In this document: positions 32,853 through 40,638 of the stretch, piece by piece | Position numbering within the stretch: the stretch's first letter is position 1 | How the letters are laid out: the number at the start of each line of letters is the position of its first letter | From: Streptomyces aculeolatus | GTDB taxonomy: Bacteria > Actinomycetota > Actinomycetes > Streptomycetales > Streptomycetaceae | Reading direction: 5' to 3' | Assembly: GCF_020400605.1 (NCBI RefSeq) | Contig: NZ_JAINRD010000001.1 | Location: forward strand, 1 to 64,000 | DNA length: 64,000 bases | The notes under the pieces: generated by a model | Database searches by the model: none | What the model was told of the DNA's origin: nothing | Seen by the model: the letters and a program-made list of their open reading frames with translations, nothing else | Translations under genes and position numbers: made by a program

Positions 32853-34500
32853 AGCCGTCGGTGACGGTGCCGCCGCCCGCCTGGCCGCCCTGGACGACGT
32901 CGCCCCCGATCTCGCCGCCCTCGACCTCGCCGGTCGTCTCCCCCGTCGTCTCGCCCGTGGTCTCGCCGGTCGTCTCACCGGTGGTCTCGCCCGTCGTGTT
33001 GCCCGACGTGCTGCCCTCGGACGTGCTGCCGCTGCCCTCGCTCGTGGTGCCGCCGACGTCCTCGGTCGGCTCGCTGGGCGAGCCGGTCGGGCTGGAGGGC
33101 TCGGTCGGCAGGTCCGACGTCGAGTTGGTCGGCGGCGGCTCCTCGGTGTCCTCGTACGTGGGCTCGTCCTCCTCGTACGTGGGCTCGTCCTCCGTCGGCT
33201 CCGGGGAGTGCTTCTCGGTCTCCTTGTCCTTCGTCGGCGACGGCTCCTGCGACGTCGACGACGGCGGCGCCTTCTTCGGGTCGTCCTCCTCGCCGCCGCT
33301 CAGCGCGAAGGCCACGCCCATCACTATGGCGATCACCGCCAGCGCCGCGATCGCCCACACCTTGCCGCGCCCGCGGCCCGCCCGGCGCGGGCCGGGCTCG
33401 AAGCCGCCGTCGTCCGGGTTGCCCGCGCGGAGCATCGGCCGCTGCGCGGTGTCGCCGCCGGCCGCGGCCAGCGCCGTGGTCGCCGCCGTCGCGCCGACGG
33501 CCGGGGTGCCCATCGGCGGCGTACCGCCGACGGCCACCGCGCCGGTGTCCCACGAGCCGGTGTGCGGGCCGACGTCACGCAGCATGCGCAGCGCGTACTG
33601 CAGGAGGCCGAGCATCTCGTCGGCGGTCTGGAAGCGGTCGTCGGGCTCCTTGGCCAGCGCGCGCATCACCAGGCCGTCCAGCTCCGGCGGCGCGTCCTCG
33701 CTGATCTGGGACGGCGGCACGGCGTTGTCCTGCGCGTGCTGGTAGACCACAGCCAGCGGGGTCTCGCCGATGAACGGGGGGCGGCCGGTCAGCAGCTCGT
33801 ACAGCAGGCAGCCGACCGCGTAGAGGTCGGAGCGGGTGTCGACGGCCCGGCCGAGCGCCTGCTCGGGCGAGAGGTACTGCGGGGTGCCCATGACCATGCC
33901 GGTCTGCGTCATGGTCGAGGCCGCGCCGTGCAGCGCGCGGGCGATGCCGAAGTCCATCACCTTCACCGCGCCGGTGGTGGTGATGATGACGTTCGCCGGC
34001 TTGATGTCGCGGTGCACGATGCTGTGCTGGTGGCTGTACGCCAGGGCCTCCAGCACCCCGGAGATGATCAGCAGCGCCTGGTCGGGCGGCGGGATCTCGG
34101 CGCCGGTCAGCAGCTCCTTGATCGTCCGGCCCTCGACCAGCTCCATGACGATGTACGGCACGGTGGCGCCGGCGACGTGGTCCTCACCGGAGTCGTACAC
34201 CGCGACGACCGCGTGGTGGTTCAGGCCCGCGACCGACTGCGCCTCGCGCGTGAAGCGGGCCTTGGAGACCGGATCCTCGGCGAGGTCGCTGCGCAGCAGC
34301 TTGACCGCGACCTCGCGGCCGAGGCGCACGTCCTCCGCGGCGAAGACCTCGGCCATGCCGCCGCGGCCGAGGCGGCGCGTCAGCCGGTAGCGCCCGTCCC
34401 CGACGAGCCCGCCGACCCCCCAGTTCTCCGGAGAGTCAGCCATACCGCCGCGGCCCGGCCCGTTCGCCGACGGCTCCTCGGGGGGCTCCGTCTGTGACAT
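32851..34500 (-). CDS. Transmembrane Ser/Thr protein kinase with TTGE-repeat outer tail (549 aa)
   Basis: A PknB-type kinase domain (about 35-300) with GRGGMAEV, catalytic Lys in VAVKLL, HRDIKPAN, DFGIA and APE-like GTPQYLSPEQ. A single membrane helix is near residues 380-402 (VWAIAALAVIAIVMGVAFAL). The outer part is wholly low-complexity, rich in Pro, Glu, Ser and Thr, with two ETEPTYE-like units and six TTGE repeats, then a Gly-rich end. No PASTA or other known sensor domain is present. ATG 34500 has GAGGAA upstream. It is divergent from a second kinase gene; both may be controlled from the shared gap and may cross-phosphorylate. Confidence 0.94.
   Translation of the reverse strand: MSQTEPPEEPSANGPGRGGMADSPENWGVGGLVGDGRYRLTRRLGRGGMAEVFAAEDVRLGREVAVKLLRSDLAEDPVSKARFTREAQSVAGLNHHAVVAVYDSGEDHVAGATVPYIVMELVEGRTIKELLTGAEIPPPDQALLIISGVLEALAYSHQHSIVHRDIKPANVIITTTGAVKVMDFGIARALHGAASTMTQTGMVMGTPQYLSPEQALGRAVDTRSDLYAVGCLLYELLTGRPPFIGETPLAVVYQHAQDNAVPPSQISEDAPPELDGLVMRALAKEPDDRFQTADEMLGLLQYALRMLRDVGPHTGSWDTGAVAVGGTPPMGTPAVGATAATTALAAAGGDTAQRPMLRAGNPDDGGFEPGPRRAGRGRGKVWAIAALAVIAIVMGVAFALSGGEEDDPKKAPPSSTSQEPSPTKDKETEKHSPEPTEDEPTYEEDEPTYEDTEEPPPTNSTSDLPTEPSSPTGSPSEPTEDVGGTTSEGSGSTSEGSTSGNTTGETTGETTGETTGETTGETTGEVEGGEIGGDVVQGGQAGGGTVTDG
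32929..33000 (-). repeat. Six 12-bp repeats encoding TTGE units
   Basis: Six consecutive imperfect 12-bp units encode GETT/TTGE repeats in the extracellular tail of the kinase. The third positions vary between G and C, so the repeat is conserved mainly at protein level. Confidence 0.85.
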
Positions 34501-34873
34501 CAGTTCCTCGCGGTGGTTCGGTCTCGTCGTCGTCTCGTCGTCGTTCTGTCGTCCGTCCGGCTACGAGGCACGCTACCTCCTGCCCCCGACACACCGGATC
34601 CCACTGAACGGAACATGCAACCGGGTCCGGGGGTCCGTACGCAAATCCCGGACGAGCCCGGTGGTGGGGAGGGGTGCGCGCGTGGACACGGGTGGGGCCG
34701 GCGGGGCGGCGGGAGTGAACAGTGGGTGACAGCGGGGCGGAAGTGGTGGGTAAAGGGGGTGCAAAGGGACGGGGCAAGGGTGCAGGTGGTCACGGAACGG
34801 GCAAGCCGCTTGACCTCTCCTCTGCCTGAGGCAGACTTTCAGCATCAAGCAGGCACCCGGGGGAGAATCCAGC
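34501..34873. promoter_or_regulatory. Divergent intergenic region between the two kinase genes
   Basis: 373 bp with no convincing gene. The left part has a CGT/CGTC-rich simple stretch (about 34522-34556) in the leader of the minus-strand kinase. Near the plus-strand kinase a promoter candidate reads TTGACC, 17 bp, AGACTT at about 34811-34839. The palindrome CTGCCT-G-AGGCAG lies inside its spacer and could be an operator. Confidence 0.45.
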
Positions 34874-36571
34874 ATGACCGAGTACGGCGGCCAGGACGAC
34901 TACGCCGGTCGATCCGTGGGGGGCGGCCGCTACCAGCTCCTCGACCTGCTGGGCACGGGCGGCATGGCCTCCGTCCACCTCGCCCGCGACACCGTTCTCG
35001 ACCGCCAGGTCGCGGTGAAGACGCTCCACACCGAGCTGGGCCGCGAGGACTCCTTCCGCGAGCGGTTCCGCCGCGAGGCCCAGGCCGTCGCCCGGCTGTC
35101 CCACTCGAACGTCGTCTCCGTCTTCGACACCGGCGAGGACCGCTTCGCCGGCGACGGCGGCGGGCCCGTGCCGTACATCGTCATGGAGTACGTCGAGGGC
35201 CGCCCGCTGCGCTCGGTGCTCGACGAGGACGTGGCGCGGTTCGGCGCGATGCCGACGGAGAAGGCGCTGCGGATCGTCTCGGACGTGCTGGCCGCGCTCG
35301 ACGCGAGCCACGAGATGGGTCTCGTCCACCGCGACATCAAGCCGGGGAACGTCATGATGACGCGCCGCGAGCAGGTCAAGGTGATGGACTTCGGCATCGC
35401 CCGCGCCGTGCAGTCCGGCGTCACGTCGATGACGCAGACGGGCATGGTCGTCGGCACCCCGCAGTACCTCTCGCCGGAACAGGCCCTGGGCCGCGGCGTC
35501 GACGCCCGCTCCGACCTGTATTCGGTGGGGGTGATGCTCTTCGAGCTGCTGACCGGCCGGCTGCCGTTCGACGCGGACTCGCCGCTGGCCATCGCGTACG
35601 CGCACGTGCAGGAGCAGCCGCCGGCGCCGTCGTCCATCAACATGACGGTCCCGCCGGTCGTCGACGCGCTGGTGGCGCGGGCGCTGGCGAAGAACCCCGG
35701 CGAGCGGTTCGCGAGCGCCGAGCAGATGCGCGAGGAGGTGCGCCGGGCGGGCGGTATGACGCCGCCGGGCGCGATGCCGTCCGTCATCGCCGGCGAGCAC
35801 GCGCGCGACTCCGGCGCGGGCGTCGGCTCGGCGGTGTTCCCGCCGGTCAACCCGTACCAGTCGCCGCCGCCCGGCGCCGCCACCCCGTACCAGCCGATGC
35901 AGCAGCAGGGCTTCGGCCCGGCGCAGCCGCAGCACGGGCAGCAGGGGCAGGGGCAGCCGCAGCACGGCGGGTACGCCACGCCCCAGCCGTACTCGCTCAG
36001 CCCGCAGGGCACGCCGAGCGGGGGCTCGGGCCGCGGCGCGGGGGGCGGCGGGAACCGGAACGTCGCGGTCATCGCGCTGACCGTCGTCATCGCCATCACG
36101 GTGATCGCGGCGACGGCCATCGTCCTGGCGCTCAACGGCGGCGACGACGGCGACCCCGAGGCCAAGCAGACCAACCAGACCCAGCAGACGGACCCGAACA
36201 CCGACCCAAGCACCGACCCGGGCGGCGACACCGGCGACGACAGCGGCGGGGGCGACGACGGCGGCAACGGCGAGGACGTCATGAAGCCGCCGGACCGGAC
36301 CCGCACGATCGACAAGACGCGCTGCACGGAGCCGTTGACCGACCCCAAGAACGAGAAGCTGGTCAGGGTGCCGGACTTCACGTTCAAGGACTACCAGTCG
36401 GTGCGCGAGTGCCTGCGCGCGGCGCAGTGGTCGTACGAGGTCGACGAGGAGCCCGACGCGCTGTGGGGCAAGGACACGGTGCTGGAGCAGAACTTCGACG
36501 AGTACGACGACTACTTCGACCCGTCCAAGGACAAGTTGGAGCTGGTCATCGCGACGGGGTATTCGAAGTAG
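34874..36571 (+). CDS. Transmembrane Ser/Thr protein kinase with a PASTA-like outer domain (565 aa)
   Basis: The kinase domain (about 18-285) is complete: GTGGMASVHLA, VAVKTL, HRDIKPGN, DFGIARAVQS and GTPQYLSPEQALG. A Pro/Gln-rich juxtamembrane segment follows (about 310-385), then one membrane helix near 395-420 (AVIALTVVIAITVIAATAIVLAL). The outer part has an acidic Asp/Thr/Gly spacer and one PASTA-like domain (about 495-565, LVRVPDFTFKDYQSVRECLRAAQWSYE). PASTA domains sense peptidoglycan fragments in related kinases. GGGAGAA precedes the ATG at 34874. A strong hairpin closes the transcript. Confidence 0.94.
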   Translation: MTEYGGQDDYAGRSVGGGRYQLLDLLGTGGMASVHLARDTVLDRQVAVKTLHTELGREDSFRERFRREAQAVARLSHSNVVSVFDTGEDRFAGDGGGPVPYIVMEYVEGRPLRSVLDEDVARFGAMPTEKALRIVSDVLAALDASHEMGLVHRDIKPGNVMMTRREQVKVMDFGIARAVQSGVTSMTQTGMVVGTPQYLSPEQALGRGVDARSDLYSVGVMLFELLTGRLPFDADSPLAIAYAHVQEQPPAPSSINMTVPPVVDALVARALAKNPGERFASAEQMREEVRRAGGMTPPGAMPSVIAGEHARDSGAGVGSAVFPPVNPYQSPPPGAATPYQPMQQQGFGPAQPQHGQQGQGQPQHGGYATPQPYSLSPQGTPSGGSGRGAGGGGNRNVAVIALTVVIAITVIAATAIVLALNGGDDGDPEAKQTNQTQQTDPNTDPSTDPGGDTGDDSGGGDDGGNGEDVMKPPDRTRTIDKTRCTEPLTDPKNEKLVRVPDFTFKDYQSVRECLRAAQWSYEVDEEPDALWGKDTVLEQNFDEYDDYFDPSKDKLELVIATGYSK

Positions 36572-36602
36572 GGGTTCCCCGACGCCTGTCCCGCCCAGGA
36601 CT

Positions 36603-36638
36603 CCGGGCCGGTTCGTACCGTGATACGAACCGGCCCGG
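36603..36638. terminator. Strong 15-bp terminator hairpin between convergent kinase and Bpa genes
   Basis: CCGGGCCGGTTCGTA pairs perfectly with TACGAACCGGCCCGG around a 6-nt loop (CCGTGA). It lies about 30 nt after the kinase stop and can serve both strands. Confidence 0.8.
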
Positions 36639-36682
36639 TGCTGTGTGATGTACGGGGGCGTGCGGGGGTGTGCGGCGGGGCG

Positions 36683-37246
36683 TCAGAGGTACGGGCCGCC
36701 GGTGCGGCCGTGCTCCGGGCCCATCTCGCCCGGCTCGTCGCCGCCGAAGCCGCCGGGGGGCAGCGCCCGGCGCATCTGCTCCAACTGCGCCCGCGCGGCC
36801 ATCTGCTGCGCGAACAGCGTCGTCTGGATGCCGTGGAAGAGCCCTTCGAGCCAGCCGACCAACTGCGCCTGCGCGATGCGCAGCTCCGCCTCCGTAGGCA
36901 CGGTCTCGTCGGTGAACGGCAGCGTCAGCCGCTCCAGCTCGTCGATCAGGTCGGGGGCGAGGCCGTCCTCCAGCTCCTTCACGGAACTGGAGTGGATCTC
37001 CTTGAGCCGGGCGCGACTCGCCTCGTCGAGGGGCGCGGCGCGCACCTCCTCCAGCAACTGCTTGATCATGCTGCCGATGCGCATGACCTTCGCCGGCTGC
37101 TCGACCTTGTCGGTCAGCGGGATCTCGCGGCCCTCCTCGTCCGCCCCGCCCTCGCCCGGCGCGACGGTCCCGCGAGCCATGCCGTCGGGTCCGACCACCA
37201 CCACCTGGGGGGTCTCTGGCGGGCGCTCGTTGCTCGGAGTATTCAT
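36683..37246 (-). CDS. bpa: Bacterial proteasome activator Bpa (187 aa)
   Basis: A ring-forming, ATP-independent activator that opens the 20S proteasome gate. The helical core is clear (about 55-160): VEQPAKVMRIGSMIKQLLEEV, RLKEIHSSSVKELEDGLAPDLIDELERL, AELRIAQAQLVGWLEGLFHGIQ. The C-terminus ends GGPYL, in keeping with the HbYX-like gate-opening tail in which Tyr is penultimate. The first 45 residues are probably disordered. I chose the ATG at 37246; a GTG at 37264 is in frame. It is convergent with the kinase gene. The proteasome genes themselves are not in the window. Confidence 0.92.
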   Translation of the reverse strand: MNTPSNERPPETPQVVVVGPDGMARGTVAPGEGGADEEGREIPLTDKVEQPAKVMRIGSMIKQLLEEVRAAPLDEASRARLKEIHSSSVKELEDGLAPDLIDELERLTLPFTDETVPTEAELRIAQAQLVGWLEGLFHGIQTTLFAQQMAARAQLEQMRRALPPGGFGGDEPGEMGPEHGRTGGPYL

Positions 37247-37403
37247 ACGTCCATTGTCGCGCACGGGCCCGGCGGCGGGGCTGTCGGGATCTTGGGCGGC
37301 GGGGGCGGAGGGCGTCGGACCGGGGTGCGGTGCTGGTCGGGGGGGCGGGCGGTTCGTCGGGCGTGCTGCGGCCGGGTTGCCGGCCGTGCTACTGGTCGGG
37401 GTG

Positions 37404-38048
37404 TCACTGGCGGGCGGGTCGGGCGCGGAGGTCCAGCATGCAGAAGACCTTGTCGTAGCGGCGCTCCCCGACGGCCACGAACCCGGGGAGCCTGCCGTAC
37501 TCCGTGAAGCCCAGCGAGCGGTAGAGGCCCAGCGCCGAGTCGTTGTCGCCGCGGGCGTCGAGGGTCAGGACCTCGATGCCCGCGGCCCGCGCGTCGGCGA
37601 CCAGCGCGGCGGCCAGCGCCCGGCCGACGCCGCGGCCGTGCGCGTCGGCGGCGACCGCGAGCTTCTCCAGATCGGCGTGCGGGCGGTGGGTCGGGCGGGC
37701 GTAGCGGAGCCAGTAGCCGACGCCGAGGAGCCGGTCACCGTCGTACGCGGCGCGCAGCGCGGCGTCGCCGGCGCGGGCGGCGGCGTGCACGTCGTCGAGG
37801 AGCGCGGCCACCTCGGCGGGGGACGGCGGGTCGACCCAGCCGAGCGCGGCGCCGTCGCGGACGAGGGCGGCGAGGATGCGGTGGGCGTCGGCGGGGAAGC
37901 GGGCGGGCAGGTCGGGGGCGGCGAGGAGGGCGGGCGCGGGCGCGGTGGCGCGGGGTGCGGTGGTCGGGGGCGCGGTGGTGCGGGGTGCGTGCGCGGGGTG
38001 GCTGTCGGGGGCGCCGCCCCGGGCGTCGCCGGTGTTCGCCGGGTCCAT
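37404..38048 (-). CDS. GNAT-family N-acetyltransferase (214 aa)
   Basis: A GNAT domain occupies about residues 50-205. The acetyl-CoA loop is DAHGRGVGRALAAALV after the strand DLEKLAVAA, and the C-terminal motif is DNDSALGLYRSLGFTEYG. A Thr/Pro/Ala-rich tail of about 45 residues (repeats of APPTTAPR type) precedes the domain and is probably disordered. The tail may be an over-extended start, but no better internal start was seen. No acceptor can be named. It stands alone, between Bpa and the low-complexity surface protein. Confidence 0.85.
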   Translation of the reverse strand: MDPANTGDARGGAPDSHPAHAPRTTAPPTTAPRATAPAPALLAAPDLPARFPADAHRILAALVRDGAALGWVDPPSPAEVAALLDDVHAAARAGDAALRAAYDGDRLLGVGYWLRYARPTHRPHADLEKLAVAADAHGRGVGRALAAALVADARAAGIEVLTLDARGDNDSALGLYRSLGFTEYGRLPGFVAVGERRYDKVFCMLDLRARPARQ

Positions 38049-38094
38049 GCGGGCAGCGTAGCCGCGGGTCCGGCAGCCGGCCGCCGGCTGCGGG

Positions 38095-39504
38095 TCAGCG
38101 GCGGCGGAGGCGGAGGGCGAAGTACCCGAGGCCGAGGCCCGTCAGGGCCATGCCCGTGCCGAGGGGCAGTACGCGGTCCGCGGTGCCGGAGTCACGCCGT
38201 GGGACGCGGGTGGTCGCGTCGGCCTGGGCGTCCGGGACGAAGGTGAGGCTCTGTGCCGGGTCCGGGGTGTGCTCGGTGCCCGGTACGGGGGCGTTGCTGC
38301 TGCGGTACGGGACGGGGTCGCGGGGGCGGAAGTGCGGCGGGCCCGCGGGGCGGGGGCGGCCCGGGGCGGAGGCGCGGGGGCGGTCGGTCCGGTCGGGGCG
38401 GTGGCCGCGGGGGCGGTCGCGTTCCGCGCGGGGCTGGGGGTCTGCGTCGCGGCGCTTGCCGTGGGGGGTGGAGGTGGGCGCGGGAGAGCGGCCGGAGTGC
38501 GGGGGGCCGGGTGTGGTGGTGCGGTCGGGGCGGTCCGGTTGGCCGGGGCGGTCGGGGCGGTCCGGGCGGTCCGGGCGCGGGGGTGCGGGCGGGCCCGGAG
38601 GGTCGGGGCGGGGGGTGCGGGCCTGGTCGGGCGGTTGGTGGCGGGGCGGCGCTGGGGGTGCGGGCCGGTCGGCGCCGGGTCCGCCCGGGTGCGGTGGAGC
38701 GGAGGGCCCGGGGCGGGGCGGTGCGGTGACGTCGCCGGGGGGTGCGGGAGGGTGCGGGCGGCCGGGGTGGCGGCGGCCCTCGCCGGCGCCGTTGCCGGCA
38801 AGGCCGGGGCGGCCGGGGCGGTCGGCGCCGCGGTCGCGGTCACGGTCGGCGTCTCGGTCGTCGTCGGGACCGAGGGCGGGGGCGCGGGGCGCTGTCTGCG
38901 GACCGGGTGTGACCCCGCGGGCGTCCGCGGTGCGGTTGCCGGGGGCCGTCGCGCCGGGGCGGTCGTCCGTGTCCCGGGCCCGGCCGCCTGACGCGCCGGG
39001 ACGGACGGAAGCGGTACGGGGGTCGCCGCCCGCGGCGCGGGGCCTGGCGTCCGTCGCGCCGGGACGGACGGCCGTGGTGCCGGTTCGGGGCGTCGTCGCA
39101 CCGAGGTCGCCTGCGGTGCGGGGGCGGCCGTCTGCCGCGCGGGGCTGCCCGGCCGCGGTGCCGGTTCGGGGCGTCGTCGCGCCCGTGCGCTCCTGGCCCG
39201 CCGCCGGGCCGACCGCGGGCACGGCGTCGTGCCGGGGCGCGGCTCGGGGCGCCATGGCTCCGGGGCGGTCCTGGCGCGCGGCTGGAGCGGCCGCGGAGGC
39301 GGCTCCGGGCGCCGTCGCGCCTTGGCGGGGCTGTCCCGCCGCGGGCCCGGCCGCGGCGCCGCGCTGGGTCGCCTCGTGCCGGGTTCCGGTCGGTGCCGCG
39401 GTGCCCGCCCCGTACGCGATCCCCTGTCCCGCCACCACTCCCTGCCAGAGCACCACCACCACCACTCCGGCCGCGAGGCGCGGGCGACGTGCGGGAGCAG
39501 CCAC
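38095..39504 (-). CDS. Low-complexity Pro/Arg-rich surface protein with C-terminal membrane anchor (469 aa)
   Basis: The N-terminus is a signal peptide or anchor (RRPRLAAGVVVVVLWQGVVAGQGIAYGAG). The middle, about 400 residues, is wholly low-complexity: Ala/Gly/Arg/Thr blocks, then DRD and PDRPDRP-type repeats and long Pro-rich runs. The C-terminus is LPLGTGMALTGLGLGYFALRLRRR, a hydrophobic segment followed by five basic residues that resembles a sortase-type anchor without an exact LPxTG or LAxTG. The GTG at 39504 has GGAAGGG upstream. Third-position GC bias supports this frame over the long opposite-strand readings. I recognise no family. Confidence 0.7.
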   Translation of the reverse strand: MAAPARRPRLAAGVVVVVLWQGVVAGQGIAYGAGTAAPTGTRHEATQRGAAAGPAAGQPRQGATAPGAASAAAPAARQDRPGAMAPRAAPRHDAVPAVGPAAGQERTGATTPRTGTAAGQPRAADGRPRTAGDLGATTPRTGTTAVRPGATDARPRAAGGDPRTASVRPGASGGRARDTDDRPGATAPGNRTADARGVTPGPQTAPRAPALGPDDDRDADRDRDRGADRPGRPGLAGNGAGEGRRHPGRPHPPAPPGDVTAPPRPGPSAPPHPGGPGADRPAPPAPPRHQPPDQARTPRPDPPGPPAPPRPDRPDRPDRPGQPDRPDRTTTPGPPHSGRSPAPTSTPHGKRRDADPQPRAERDRPRGHRPDRTDRPRASAPGRPRPAGPPHFRPRDPVPYRSSNAPVPGTEHTPDPAQSLTFVPDAQADATTRVPRRDSGTADRVLPLGTGMALTGLGLGYFALRLRRR

Positions 39505-39536
39505 GGCGGAGACCCTTCCGTGCCGGCAGTGCTGAC

Positions 39537-39550
39537 GTGACTAGAGTCAC
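39537..39550. promoter_or_regulatory. Inverted repeat GTGACT-AG-AGTCAC upstream of surface-protein gene
   Basis: A perfect 6-bp inverted repeat (GTGACT/AGTCAC, 2-bp spacer) with a central CTAG, a rare tetramer in this GC range, 33 nt upstream of the GTG start. The flanking sequence is AT-rich for this genome (CAATAAAG), so this is probably the promoter. Confidence 0.45.
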
Positions 39551-39579
39551 ATAAGCCAATAAAGCCGACATTCGGGACT

Positions 39580-39610
39580 ACGCCGTACGGGTGCCCCACC
39601 CGCACGGCGT
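39580..39610 (-). terminator. Terminator hairpin downstream of quinone oxidoreductase gene
   Basis: ACGCCGTACGGGTG pairs with CACCCGCACGGCGT (one A-C mismatch) around a CCC loop, about 40 nt after the stop codon of the minus-strand oxidoreductase gene. Confidence 0.6.
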
Positions 39611-39647
39611 ACCGCCGGTCTCGTACCGCCGCGGCGGCCGCTCCCCG

Positions 39648-40625
39648 TCACGTCGTCAGCAGCAGCTTCCCCACGTGCGCGCTCGACTCCATCACCCGGT
39701 GCGCCTCCGCCGCCTGCTGCACCGGCAGCGTCCGGTCCACGATCGGCCGCACCCGGTCCGCCTCCACCAGCGGCCACACGTGCTCCCGTACCGCCGCCAC
39801 GATCGCCGCCTTCTCGCCCGGCGGCCTGCCGCGCAGCGACGTCGCCGTGATCGCCCCGCGCTTGGCCAGCAGCGCGCCGAGGTTCAACTCCCCCTTCGCG
39901 CCGCCCTGCAGCCCGATCACCGCGATCCGGCCGTTGACCGCCAGCGCCTTCACGTTCTGCGCCAGATACGCCGCCCCGACGATGTCCAGGATCACGTCCG
40001 CGCCCGCGCCGCCCGTGGCGGCCCGCACCTCCTTGACGAAGTCCTGCTCCCGGTAGTTGACGAGGACGTCCGCGCCCAGCTCCCGGCAGTACTCCAGCTT
40101 CTCCGCGCTGCCCGCCGTCACCGCCACCCGCGCGCCGACCGCCTTCGCCAACTGCACCGCCATCGTGCCGATGCCGCTGCCGCCGCCGTGCACGAGCAGC
40201 GTCTCGCCCGGGCGGAGGTGGGCGATCATGAACACGTTCGACCAGACGGTGCACGCCACTTCGGGCAGCGCGGCCGCGGTCACCGCATCGTGCCCGCGGG
40301 GTACGGGCAGCAACTGCCCGGCCGGCACCGCGACCTTCTCCGCGTAGCCGCCGCCGGCGAGCAGCGCGCACACCTCGTCCCCGACCTGCCAGCCCGTCAC
40401 CCCCGCGCCGAGCGCGGCGATCCGCCCCGCGCACTCCAGTCCGGGGTACGGGGAGGCGCCGGCGGGTGGTTCGTAGAACCCCTGGCGCTGCAGCACGTCC
40501 GCGCGGTTCACGCCGGCGGCAGCCACCTCGATCAGCACGTCGCCTTCGGCCGGCACGGGGTCGGGAACCTCGGCCCAGACGAGCGAATCGGGGCCGCCTG
40601 GCTCTGAGATGGTGATCGCATGCAT
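39648..40625 (-). CDS. NAD(P)H quinone oxidoreductase, zinc-free MDR family (325 aa)
   Basis: A medium-chain dehydrogenase/reductase of the PIG3/QOR type. The GroES-like N-terminal domain (about 1-125) has VAAAGVNRADVLQRQGFYEPPAGASPYPGLECAG. The Rossmann domain has HGGGSGIGTMAVQLAKAVGA and DVILDIVGAAYLAQN. The zinc-ligand cysteines of alcohol dehydrogenases are absent. This group reduces quinones or enones with NADPH. The ATG at 40625 gives the usual start MHAITI. It ends at a clear hairpin. The upstream potassium-channel gene ends 13 bp before it on the same strand, so read-through from the mobA operon is possible. Confidence 0.94.
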   Translation of the reverse strand: MHAITISEPGGPDSLVWAEVPDPVPAEGDVLIEVAAAGVNRADVLQRQGFYEPPAGASPYPGLECAGRIAALGAGVTGWQVGDEVCALLAGGGYAEKVAVPAGQLLPVPRGHDAVTAAALPEVACTVWSNVFMIAHLRPGETLLVHGGGSGIGTMAVQLAKAVGARVAVTAGSAEKLEYCRELGADVLVNYREQDFVKEVRAATGGAGADVILDIVGAAYLAQNVKALAVNGRIAVIGLQGGAKGELNLGALLAKRGAITATSLRGRPPGEKAAIVAAVREHVWPLVEADRVRPIVDRTLPVQQAAEAHRVMESSAHVGKLLLTT

Positions 40626-40638
40626 GCAGTGGACGCTA

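Noticed and set aside
32929..33000. 12-bp repeats as a possible regulatory DNA array
   Set aside because: They lie inside the kinase gene and are best explained as codons for TTGE units.
38142..39605. Alternative long frames over the low-complexity surface protein
   Set aside because: They lack a signal peptide and anchor and have poorer codon pattern. The chosen frame has both ends of a surface protein, though the call is less certain than for other genes.
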